64,000 nucleotides of DNA from Paenibacillus dendrobii (GTDB lineage Bacteria > Bacillota > Bacilli > Paenibacillales > Paenibacillaceae): assembly GCF_009807035.1 (NCBI RefSeq), contig NZ_WUBI01000006.1, positions 218,012 through 282,011 on the forward strand, written 5' to 3'. How positions within the stretch are numbered: position 1 is the stretch's first letter; every line of letters begins with the position of its first letter. The notes under the pieces were generated by a model, which did not search any database, was not told the origin of the DNA, and saw only the letters and a program-made list of their open reading frames with translations. Below are positions 8,391-16,757 of the stretch, piece by piece. The position numbers and the translations under genes are program-made.

Positions 8391-8478
8391 GTAGTCAACT
8401 GCTGAGCCGTACCGGAAATAAGAAGGTCCGTTCAAGCGGTTTGAAATGACGCGAAGAACAAGGAGGAAAATAGAGCGA

Positions 8479-10548
8479 ATGATAAGAAGCAGCGAAGCGG
8501 ACGTGATCGGAGTTCGGGAGACCGATTCCCTGATCCACTTGTCGAATGGAATGGCAGAACTTGAAATCAATCTGGCCGACGGCGGGTACTCCGCAGCCGG
8601 GACCACGGTTTTGGCTTGGAAGGAAATACGCAGCGCATTCCGGTGGAACGGCCGGGAATATCATACGGGACACTATGACCGCCACATGAAAAAAGAAGAA
8701 CCCGAAACCGTCCAAGACGGCTTTGGGACAGGCATTCATTTGACCATTGTGCATGAATCCGACGCGCTGCCTGCCTTGGAGCAGCATTTTTGGATATATG
8801 AGAATTCCCCGTTTTTTCTGACCCGTGTCGTGTTGTCAGGAGAGGCTGACCTGAAATGCAACCGGCTGACGGTGCTTCGCACAAATGGCGTTGCACTGGA
8901 GCAGGCAGCCACAAAGGATGATGAGCTTCACGTGCTGCGCGTGCCGTACGATAACGATAAATGGGTGCGCTACGTTACCGAAACGGCTCCGCTGGATACC
9001 GAAAGTTATGAGGTCACGGCGCTTTTTCAACCGCACAGCCGCCGTGGGCTTATTGTGGGTTCACTCAGCCATAATGTATGGAAAACAGGCATCCGCGTCA
9101 AAAGCGAGAAGCCGGGAACGCTGGACGAATTCGAATGTTACGCCGGCGCAGCGGGCGAGATGACGCGCGATACGCAGCCGCATGGTTATGTTCATGGACC
9201 GCGAGTGGAGTCGCCGCTGGTATTCGTCGGCTTTTACGATGATTACCGCGCTGGAATGGAAGCATACGGACGGGCCAACGAGGAGGTTGCTCCTTCGCTG
9301 ACTTGGGAAGGCGGCGTGCCGTTCGGCTGGAACAGCTGGTCCGCGGCGATGAGCAGCCTCGATTACGAACTTTACACGGCGACCAGCGATTTTTTGAAAC
9401 GGGAAACGCAGGAGCGGGGCTTTCAGAACGAAGGCACGCTGTACATCAACTTCGACGCATTCGGGGACAATCTGACGCCCGCGGAGATGGAGGATGCCCT
9501 GGCACGCGTCCGGCAAAATGGGCATAAGCCGGGTACCTACTGGACGCCGTTTGCCTTCTGGGGGAGTCCGGCTCAATTCGGCGAGTCCGTGGAAGGAACG
9601 GACGGCAAATACACCTATGCGGATATTTTGCTGCGGGATCATGAAGGCGAGATCTTGGCCGATATTGCCGGCGGACTCGCGATCGATCCGACGCATCCCG
9701 GCACGCTGGCCAGAATGGATTGGTTTGCGGAGAAGTTTATTGCCGAAGGCTTCGAATATATTAAGCTCGATTTCATGGCGCACGGAGCGCTGGAAGGCAA
9801 GCATCATCGTCCGGACATAACGACCGGTATCGCTGCCTACCATTATGGGCTGTCCTATCTAGCCGCCAGGCTGTCGCCGGAAGCCGCCGGAAGACCGGTA
9901 TTCATCAATCTGTCCATCGCGCCTCTGTTCCCTTACGCCTTTGCGCACAGCCGCCGGATTTCCTGTGACGTGTTCGGCAAGATCGAGGATACGGAATATC
10001 TGCTCAATTCCCTGACCCACGGCTGGTGGATGAACGGCACCCTGTACCGGTTCAATGATCCGGACCATTCGGTCCTCTACAAAAGCTTTAACCAGGACCC
10101 GACGACGCGCCATGAAGGGAGAAGCCGCCTGACCGCCTCGGTCATCTCCGGCACCGTATTGCTGCTCGGCGATGATTTCAGGCAGGAAGAGGCCGCTTGG
10201 CGAGCCAAGGAATGGCTTGCGAATCCCGATATCCTGGAGCTTGCCCGCTTAGGGCAGACATTCGTGCCCGTGGAAGGGAACCGCGGCAAGCATGCTTCGG
10301 AAGCCTTCCTGCTGACCCACCCGAACGATCCGGATTCGGTATATCTGGCCGTCTTCAATTTCGATGCGGATTCTCCTGCGCAAAAGTCGGTTGCCATGGA
10401 GCGGCTCGGACTGGATCAGGCAGCTTTCTATCAGGTATACGATCTATGGGAAGGGATGGAAAGCGAAGCCGGCGCAAGGGTCACGGTGAGCTTGGAACCG
10501 GCCGAATCCAAAATACTGAAGCTGAGTCGTAAACGCGAAAGCCAATGA
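8479..10548 (+). CDS. clan GH-D glycosidase (alpha-galactosidase-like), no signal peptide
   Basis: A 689-residue enzyme with an N-terminal beta-sandwich (about 1-260) and a TIM barrel from FGWNSWSA onward. The barrel strand EYIKLDF holds the likely nucleophile D431; SRRISCDVFG and the TLYRFNDPDH segment hold the other conserved acids. No signal peptide is present, so it should act in the cytoplasm. The ATG with AGGAGG twelve bases upstream was chosen; an ATG eleven codons earlier is possible. The next gene starts 16 bases on and is a paralogue. Alpha-galactosidase or beta-L-arabinopyranosidase activity would both fit the clan. Confidence 0.85.
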   Translation: MIRSSEADVIGVRETDSLIHLSNGMAELEINLADGGYSAAGTTVLAWKEIRSAFRWNGREYHTGHYDRHMKKEEPETVQDGFGTGIHLTIVHESDALPALEQHFWIYENSPFFLTRVVLSGEADLKCNRLTVLRTNGVALEQAATKDDELHVLRVPYDNDKWVRYVTETAPLDTESYEVTALFQPHSRRGLIVGSLSHNVWKTGIRVKSEKPGTLDEFECYAGAAGEMTRDTQPHGYVHGPRVESPLVFVGFYDDYRAGMEAYGRANEEVAPSLTWEGGVPFGWNSWSAAMSSLDYELYTATSDFLKRETQERGFQNEGTLYINFDAFGDNLTPAEMEDALARVRQNGHKPGTYWTPFAFWGSPAQFGESVEGTDGKYTYADILLRDHEGEILADIAGGLAIDPTHPGTLARMDWFAEKFIAEGFEYIKLDFMAHGALEGKHHRPDITTGIAAYHYGLSYLAARLSPEAAGRPVFINLSIAPLFPYAFAHSRRISCDVFGKIEDTEYLLNSLTHGWWMNGTLYRFNDPDHSVLYKSFNQDPTTRHEGRSRLTASVISGTVLLLGDDFRQEEAAWRAKEWLANPDILELARLGQTFVPVEGNRGKHASEAFLLTHPNDPDSVYLAVFNFDADSPAQKSVAMERLGLDQAAFYQVYDLWEGMESEAGARVTVSLEPAESKILKLSRKRESQ

Positions 10549-10564
10549 AAGAGGAGGTTCGCTC

Positions 10565-13168
10565 ATGAAAAATAGAAACCGATTCATCCCCAAATTGCTG
10601 GCCGTCCTGCTGGCTGCAGGACTTGCCGTGTCGGTACCCGCGACTTCCCGGGCTGAAGCTCCAGTGAACACCGGCGGAAGTGCCTCTGCCGTGTCACCGG
10701 TGGTTTATTACGAAGCCGAGTCGCCGGCCAATGCATTCACGGGAAATGCGGCGATAGCCGATTGCGGGACCTGCTCGGGTGGCAAAAAAGCAGGAAACCT
10801 GTACGGAGGATCGACCCTTCAGTTTAACGGGATTCAGGCTGACCAAGCCGGCGTTTATACGATGACGGTGCATTACATTTCAGGAGATCCCCGCTCCGCG
10901 TTGATTTCGGTGAACGGGGCCGAAGGGGGAAATTTCAATTTTCCTAAGACGGCAGATTGGGACACGGTAGGCGCTTATGATATCCAAATGGATCTGAAGC
11001 AGGGAAGCAATACCATCGTCTTTGCCGACGGCGGCGGCTATTCGCCGGATATCGATAAAATCGGACTGCGGTTTGATGCGGAAGGAGACGGAGGTCCCGG
11101 CAATGACGGCAGCATCGGGGATCTGGGCAAACAGCTTCATGTGACGAAATACGGGGCGGTTACCCTGACGGAATACCAAAAAGGGATCAAGGTATCCAAT
11201 CCTTCCTATGAACTGCTGTACAATACCGTCTCGGGACTGTCCCAATACAATTGGAACCGGAAGCCCGTGATCAAGGGCGGATACAGTGCGATTCGTTTGG
11301 ACCGCACGGTGGCGAGCACGGATTACAAGAGCCATGTGTTCAGCAAAAAAGACGTGACGCCATTCCAGGATGCGACGGGCCGAGGAATCAAAGTCACGAT
11401 CCGCAATGAGGAAAAGGGACTGCCGACGCTCAGCCAAATATTTTACATCTATGACAGAGGGGCGTATGTATTGACAGAGACGGCAGCGACGCAAGCGACA
11501 GCCCTGACCACGAACGATATCACGCCTGTCACCGTCCATGCCCGAGGCGGAATCGATATCGGCAGCTATGGTGATAACCGGGTTCTGGTGACACCGTTTG
11601 ATAACGACAGCTGGTCCCGTTATCAGGCCAAAACCATCAATACGAGATTGAACAACGACCATTACGTCAGTTCCGAGCTTACGGCGATTTATGATAACGC
11701 CAGCCGGAAAGGCCTCGTATTGGGCTCGGTAACGCATGACACCTGGAAAACAGGTATCTATTGGAGCGGATCGGACAACAAGCTGAACGAGCTGCGCGTA
11801 TACGGAGGATTCACGTCACAAGACTCAACGCATGACAGTCTTGCGCATGGGAGCGTCACAGGCAAAACGGTAACCTCACCCAAAATTTTCATCGGATTCT
11901 ACGATGATTACCGCAGCGGCCTGGAGGGGTACGGCCAAGTGAATGCAGCGATAGCCCCGCCGCTTGCTTTTGGGCCGAACATTCCGGACGGCGTCCCCGT
12001 CGGTTGGAACAGCTGGGGAGCATACGCGGATCATCTCAGCTACGACCAAGCCGCGGCCGTGTCGAAATATTTCAAGGAACATCTGCAGGAACAGTCCTTT
12101 TCCAACAACGGCAATGTGTACATCAACCTCGACTCCTATTGGGATAACATGACCGATGAGCAGCTCTCGGACTTGGTGAAGCTGATCCGTGCCAACGGAC
12201 AGAAGGCGGGCATCTACTATTCTCCCTTTGTCTATTGGGGCGACAATCTGAAGCAGACGGTCGAAGGAACGGACGGCAAGTATACCTACGGGGATATCGT
12301 GCTGCGGGATGCATCCGGCAATGTCCTTCCCAAGCTTGATGGTGCCTACGCGGTCGACCCGACCCATCCGGGCGCGAAGATGAGGATCGACTATTACATG
12401 AACCGGTTTAAACAGGAAGGTTTTGAATACATCAAGGTGGATTTCCTCAGCCATGGTGACATGGAAGGCAAGCATGACGATCCGAAGGTCCAAACGGGCA
12501 TTCAGGCATACAACCAAGGCATGGCCTACTTGGACAAATCCGTGGGAGGAACCATGTTCATCAGCGCGTCGATCGCGCCGCTGTTCCCGAGCCAGTATGC
12601 GCACAGCCGCCGCATTTCCTGCGACGTGGACGGCAGTCTCGGCAGTACGGAATACCAGTTGAACAATTTGACTTACGGCTGGTGGCAGAACGGGACGATT
12701 TATCATTTCACGGATCCCGATTACATGACGCTTGTCAAAGGGGGCTCGTACGAAGGGGCGCAGACGCGGGTGAACGCGGCGGCCATCTCGGGAACGGTGT
12801 ATCTGAACTCGGATGACGTGAGCAACCCTGATGCCCGGAAGTACATGGAAAGCCTGCTGATCCATCCGGAAGTCAACGCGCTAGCCGTCAAAGGCAAGGC
12901 ATTCAAGCCGGTCGAAGGCAATACCGGAACGAAAGCAGCGGATTCGTTCGTCCTTGAAGATAAGGGCACTTACTACCTGGCCGTTTTTAACTACACGGGA
13001 GATCCGGCAACGCGCCAAATCGATCTGAAACGCGCAGGAGTTGCGCTTGCCGGAACCAAACCGGTTCAGGTAACGGATCTCTGGACAGGCAGCACGCAGA
13101 CCTCCAGCGGGACGCTTGACGTTTCGCTCAAAGGCGGAGAATCGAAGCTGTATAAGATCGTTCCCTGA
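10565..13168 (+). CDS. secreted clan GH-D glycosidase with N-terminal CBM35/CBM6-like module
   Basis: An 867-residue exported enzyme. Residues 1-30 are a classic signal peptide (basic MKNRNR, hydrophobic LLAVLLAAGLA, cleavage near SRAEA). A carbohydrate-binding module of about 135 residues follows (YEAESPANAF to IDKIGLRF), then a linker, beta-sandwich and TIM barrel. The nucleophile candidate is D626 in EYIKVDF and the acid/base region is SRRISCDVDG. Barrel motifs such as GTDGKYTYGDI are nearly the same as in the preceding gene, so the two are duplicates with different locations. It likely releases galactose or a related pentose from polymer outside the cell. Confidence 0.88.
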   Translation: MKNRNRFIPKLLAVLLAAGLAVSVPATSRAEAPVNTGGSASAVSPVVYYEAESPANAFTGNAAIADCGTCSGGKKAGNLYGGSTLQFNGIQADQAGVYTMTVHYISGDPRSALISVNGAEGGNFNFPKTADWDTVGAYDIQMDLKQGSNTIVFADGGGYSPDIDKIGLRFDAEGDGGPGNDGSIGDLGKQLHVTKYGAVTLTEYQKGIKVSNPSYELLYNTVSGLSQYNWNRKPVIKGGYSAIRLDRTVASTDYKSHVFSKKDVTPFQDATGRGIKVTIRNEEKGLPTLSQIFYIYDRGAYVLTETAATQATALTTNDITPVTVHARGGIDIGSYGDNRVLVTPFDNDSWSRYQAKTINTRLNNDHYVSSELTAIYDNASRKGLVLGSVTHDTWKTGIYWSGSDNKLNELRVYGGFTSQDSTHDSLAHGSVTGKTVTSPKIFIGFYDDYRSGLEGYGQVNAAIAPPLAFGPNIPDGVPVGWNSWGAYADHLSYDQAAAVSKYFKEHLQEQSFSNNGNVYINLDSYWDNMTDEQLSDLVKLIRANGQKAGIYYSPFVYWGDNLKQTVEGTDGKYTYGDIVLRDASGNVLPKLDGAYAVDPTHPGAKMRIDYYMNRFKQEGFEYIKVDFLSHGDMEGKHDDPKVQTGIQAYNQGMAYLDKSVGGTMFISASIAPLFPSQYAHSRRISCDVDGSLGSTEYQLNNLTYGWWQNGTIYHFTDPDYMTLVKGGSYEGAQTRVNAAAISGTVYLNSDDVSNPDARKYMESLLIHPEVNALAVKGKAFKPVEGNTGTKAADSFVLEDKGTYYLAVFNYTGDPATRQIDLKRAGVALAGTKPVQVTDLWTGSTQTSSGTLDVSLKGGESKLYKIVP

Positions 13169-13207
13169 ATTCTACATTGACCTGGTGCTGGTTTATCTTG
13201 GGCCTAA

Positions 13208-13303
13208 GATGATTTTGCATTGACGGAAGAGGAAAGGCGGCAAATCGATGGATTGATCCGGAATCACCGCATTGGCGGCGATCCAGATAACTTCAACTTT
13301 TAA
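13208..13303 (+). pseudogene. aldo/keto reductase C-terminal fragment
   Basis: A 31-codon open stretch reads DDFALTEEERRQIDGLIR and then ends NHRIGGDPDNFNF before its stop. This is the standard C-terminal tail of plant-sugar aldo/keto reductases (usually ending IGPDPDNFxF). A stop codon sits immediately upstream in frame and there is no start, so only the tail of a lost gene remains. Confidence 0.7.
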
Positions 13304-13336
13304 CCTTCTTATACAAGGCCTTTATCCATACATGAG

Positions 13337-13378
13337 AATCGCGTATTCCAGCGGATTAGCCGGATACGCGATTTTTTT
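13337..13378 (+). terminator. Rho-independent terminator between convergent genes
   Basis: AATCGCGTAT pairs perfectly with ATACGCGATT, followed by seven Ts. Confidence 0.8.
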
Positions 13379-13408
13379 AATTTTCGAGCCTAGCCTAAAA
13401 TCTTTAGT

Positions 13409-14284
13409 TCATCTTATATAGATCCGATTATGCGGATTCAGACGGTACTGGCTGGGCGAAATGCCGTAATGCTCGCTGAAGTGCCTGGAAAACGGGTGGA
13501 TTGAAGGATATCCCAATTTTTCCGCGATGGCTGTGATGCTCGCTTCGCTTTCCACAATCATATGGGCCGCCCTTTTCATGACGAGCTGATGATGGTACGC
13601 CTTCGGGGTGACCCCCGTCTCACGGAGGAACAGCTCATGGAAATAGGTGCGCTTCAGCCCGCAAAACCGGGACCATGCTTCAATCGTCTGTCCGTGCTCC
13701 GGATGGCTGTTCAAATACTCGAGCAGGCGGACAATGCGGTAATCGCTCGGCTGATGCACGTTCAAAGCGTTGTACCAGGACAGCATCCAGCCGTAGAGAA
13801 AGCTGTTGACCGTTTCGCTGCGGTAAAACTTCATCTCCTCGTAGGCTCTGGCGATCATCACGAATCCGTCGTAGAGATGGGGATGCGCACGGAGCGAAAA
13901 GACGCTGGGAAGTTGATCCAACTCATCGCATGGGAACTCTGCCGCCTTCTGTTCAAACGCTAAAGGCTCGGGTGCATGGATGAAAGAGCGGTTCGGAGAG
14001 ACCGGATTGACGTTGTCCCATAAATCGAAATATAGATTATAGGACGAGAGGGGGTGGGACGGGCGGATATGAAAAGCATGCGGCTGGCCGGGACGCAGAA
14101 AAATAAGCGTTCTCCGCTCGATCGGATATTTTTTGCCGTCAATCTCCATCTCGCCCGGGCCGTCGGTAAACAAGTGGAAGGCGTATACGCTTCCGGCGCG
14201 AAGATGCTCGTTGCTGCTTCCGTCGTACAGATAACTCATCGAATCCCCTACGAACGGGGTCAACTCGGATAGTGTCTTCTTCAT
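13409..14284 (-). CDS. AraC-family transcriptional regulator
   Basis: A 291-residue regulator. Residues 1-90 look like a cupin sensing domain (HLFTDGPGEMEIDGKKYPI, LRPGQPHAFHI); the last 100 carry two helix-turn-helix motifs (IEAWSRFCGLKRTYFHELF and ITAIAEKLGYPSIHPFSRHF). It is divergent from the fucosidase genes with a 194-base gap that contains an 11-bp direct repeat, so it probably activates them in response to a sugar. The start has a GGAGT ribosome site just upstream. Confidence 0.92.
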   Translation of the reverse strand: MKKTLSELTPFVGDSMSYLYDGSSNEHLRAGSVYAFHLFTDGPGEMEIDGKKYPIERRTLIFLRPGQPHAFHIRPSHPLSSYNLYFDLWDNVNPVSPNRSFIHAPEPLAFEQKAAEFPCDELDQLPSVFSLRAHPHLYDGFVMIARAYEEMKFYRSETVNSFLYGWMLSWYNALNVHQPSDYRIVRLLEYLNSHPEHGQTIEAWSRFCGLKRTYFHELFLRETGVTPKAYHHQLVMKRAAHMIVESEASITAIAEKLGYPSIHPFSRHFSEHYGISPSQYRLNPHNRIYIR

Positions 14285-14323
14285 GATTCATTACTCCTTA
14301 TGCCCGAACTATTGTGAATGAAT

Positions 14324-14436
14324 TTAGCGGATGATTTGTCAAATGCATGGATGGGTTAGCAAAGACATTATATCTATACTAATGGTACGATAAAATCAAT
14401 AATTACGAAATATAAATATCCATAATTAGCGGATGA
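14324..14436. promoter_or_regulatory. paired direct repeats, candidate AraC binding sites
   Basis: TTAGCGGATGA occurs at 14324-14334 and again at 14426-14436, same orientation, 102 bases apart, one near each divergent gene start. The sequence between is AT-rich with TATACT-like boxes. Such spacing allows DNA looping by a dimer. Confidence 0.5.
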
Positions 14437-14478
14437 ATTTGCAACCATAATCTATGGAGGAATAGCAGAGGTGACAGC

Positions 14479-16698
14479 GTGGATAATTGGATTAACGGTA
14501 CGTTCCGCAAGCTTCATCTGGACTACCATCAACCGGTTTGGATGAAAAATGTGGCAGGTGCGTTTACGGAAGAGGAAGCGCGGCGCCAAGCCGCAATGTT
14601 TAAGCAAGCTGGAATCCAGGCCGTGGAGTTTTTTGCGTATGACCATTACGGTCATGCCTTTTATCCTTCCCGCATTGCGCCGGTACACCCGGAGCTGCAG
14701 CAGGATTATACCGGACTGATGGCACAGGCTTTGAGGGAGGAGGGCATCCGGACAATCCTTTATTTGAATGCGTTTACAAGTGTGCATATGGCGGAAAAAC
14801 ATCCGGAATGGCTCAGGGTGCTTGAAGACGGGACGATGGCCCGAGGCGCCTGGCTGCAGCATGATGCTTCTCAGCTGTGCATTTCGTCGGCTTATTTGGA
14901 AGAGTACTATCTTCCTTTGCTGCAAGAAGCCGTGCAGCGGTATCAGCCTGACGGCATCTGGATCGACGGTGGCAGTTGGACGGTCGAATATCCTTGTTAC
15001 TGTCAAAACTGCCGTAGTCTTTACCAAGCGGATACCGGCATGGACTTACCCAAGGGGCCGATGCCTGGACCGGATGAAGAGCTGGACAGGCCGGAGTGGG
15101 TACAGTGGCGTTTATGGAGGCGCGGACAGATTTTTCCGTATGTTAGCCAGCTGATTGCTGCCATTAAGGGAGTGTCGCCGCATACCCTTGTTGCTGAAAA
15201 TAATTTAGGCAAATACCTGTACGGCATTCCCTTGATGAAAAAGGGACGTCTGGTGCGCTGGCTTACGCCCCGGGAGCTGGGTCTTGACTGGCTATCCTGT
15301 GACCCGGTGCACTTCGGGGCCAACCATGAAATGATCTTCAGCCGCGAAGGCCGCTATCAGGCGACGACGGGACTGCCTTACGATTACATGAATGAGCGTT
15401 TTCATGGCTGGGGCGAGTGGCAGATGCGCTCGCACACCGACTGGAAGCTGGAGATGGCGACGGTGCTCGCTGTCGGAGCGCGTGGATTTTTTGCGGATCA
15501 GCCCTATCCTGATGGGCGGCTTGAACCCGCGGTGTACCAGGAGCTGAGCAAGGTCAACGAATTCGTGAAGGAACGCGAGACTTTCAGTGTGGGCGCAGCG
15601 GTCGTGCCCGAGGTTGCCGTTCTCGCCAGCCTGCCTTCTCAGTTGCTTGGCCCGACGGCCGGTGCCGAATGGGGACGCGACAAGCACTGGGGCGCACTTC
15701 CGAAATCGCGGACGGATCGCGTGGACGGAACCTCTTTAGTATTAACGGAAATGGGCGTCCAGCACCTGATTTATGATGAAGCAACGCTCCGGGAGAATCT
15801 GGGCCGGCAGTCGCTGGTCATTATCCCGGATCAGTGTCTTATGGAGGAAGAGACGATTGTTCTGCTGGAGCAATACGTGGAACATGGCGGACGGCTTATC
15901 GTCACCGGGAGGTCTGGGCTATGGGATGAGCAGGGCGTCCGCCGTCCGGAGGATCCGTTTGCTCGTCTGCTCGGCTTGAAACGAGGCGAGGAGCTGCCTG
16001 CTCCGCTGCACTATTGGCAGGCCGGAACCGGTTTGGCCCGTACCATGGAGTTTGGCGAGATCAAGCTTCAGGTATGGGGAACCGCACTTGCGACCATGCT
16101 GGCCGGTGCGAAGGAGCTTGCAAAGGTCATCGAACCGGTGGAGGATGTCTGGCGCAGCTCCGGGAGGGAGCGTTCGGACTGGCAGCATTATACGACTGTC
16201 GGTGCCGCTCCATCCGGAAGCCGGGCAGCCGCATCGGCAGTCACCTTGCATACACTTGGACAAGGACAGGCGATGTATATGAACGGAGACTTGTTTGCCT
16301 TGTACTACCTGGAAGGACACCGTCTCATCCGCGAGTGGCTGTCATGCTGCATGGAGCAGTCCTATCCATCTGCTTCGCGCCTCATCCAGGTGCAGAAGCC
16401 GCTCCATGTCGAAATGGTCATGAATGAGCGGATGACGGGCGCAGGGCGGGAGATTCTGGTGCATTTCCTGAATTATTTTGCACAGAAAAGGCCGGGTTAC
16501 GTCATTCACAATGAAGAAATGATTCCGGTTGAAGGAATCCGGTGCAGTGTTCGAACCGATGTGAAGCCAGACAGCATACTGCTTCAGCCGGAGGGCCAAG
16601 TGCTCAAGTGGACATGGGATTCAGCGGCCTCTACGGCGATTGTGCATTTGCCCCGGCTTGAGCTGCATGCCATCGTGCAGCTCGTTCTGAACCGCTGA
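14479..16698 (+). CDS. GH151-like alpha-L-fucosidase
   Basis: A 739-residue cytoplasmic enzyme. It opens with a TIM barrel (AVEFFAYDHYGHAFYPS, GIWIDGGSW, YDYMNERFHGWGEWQMRSHTDW) and continues into a Rossmann-like domain (VAVLASLPSQLLG; VIIPDQCLMEEE; GGRLIVTGRSG) like the beta-galactosidase trimerisation domain. That architecture matches GH151, founded on a Paenibacillus fucosidase, and GH29-related proteins. The CYCQNCRSLY segment may bind metal. Translation starts at GTG after GAGGTG. It sits just ahead of a GH95 fucosidase, supporting fucoside use. The family name is from memory and not verified by search. Confidence 0.65.
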   Translation: MDNWINGTFRKLHLDYHQPVWMKNVAGAFTEEEARRQAAMFKQAGIQAVEFFAYDHYGHAFYPSRIAPVHPELQQDYTGLMAQALREEGIRTILYLNAFTSVHMAEKHPEWLRVLEDGTMARGAWLQHDASQLCISSAYLEEYYLPLLQEAVQRYQPDGIWIDGGSWTVEYPCYCQNCRSLYQADTGMDLPKGPMPGPDEELDRPEWVQWRLWRRGQIFPYVSQLIAAIKGVSPHTLVAENNLGKYLYGIPLMKKGRLVRWLTPRELGLDWLSCDPVHFGANHEMIFSREGRYQATTGLPYDYMNERFHGWGEWQMRSHTDWKLEMATVLAVGARGFFADQPYPDGRLEPAVYQELSKVNEFVKERETFSVGAAVVPEVAVLASLPSQLLGPTAGAEWGRDKHWGALPKSRTDRVDGTSLVLTEMGVQHLIYDEATLRENLGRQSLVIIPDQCLMEEETIVLLEQYVEHGGRLIVTGRSGLWDEQGVRRPEDPFARLLGLKRGEELPAPLHYWQAGTGLARTMEFGEIKLQVWGTALATMLAGAKELAKVIEPVEDVWRSSGRERSDWQHYTTVGAAPSGSRAAASAVTLHTLGQGQAMYMNGDLFALYYLEGHRLIREWLSCCMEQSYPSASRLIQVQKPLHVEMVMNERMTGAGREILVHFLNYFAQKRPGYVIHNEEMIPVEGIRCSVRTDVKPDSILLQPEGQVLKWTWDSAASTAIVHLPRLELHAIVQLVLNR

Positions 16699-16757
16699 AG
16701 CCTTGGACCGGTACCCGCATCTTGGAGAAACCATTAATGAACTGGAGGATATACGCC

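Noticed and set aside
11876..12865. 329-codon frame antisense to the secreted GH-D gene
   Set aside because: Shadow of codon bias; sense strand holds the catalytic motifs.
14324..14436. Direct repeats as target-site duplication of a mobile element
   Set aside because: The DNA between them is only regulatory sequence with no transposase or terminal inverted repeats.
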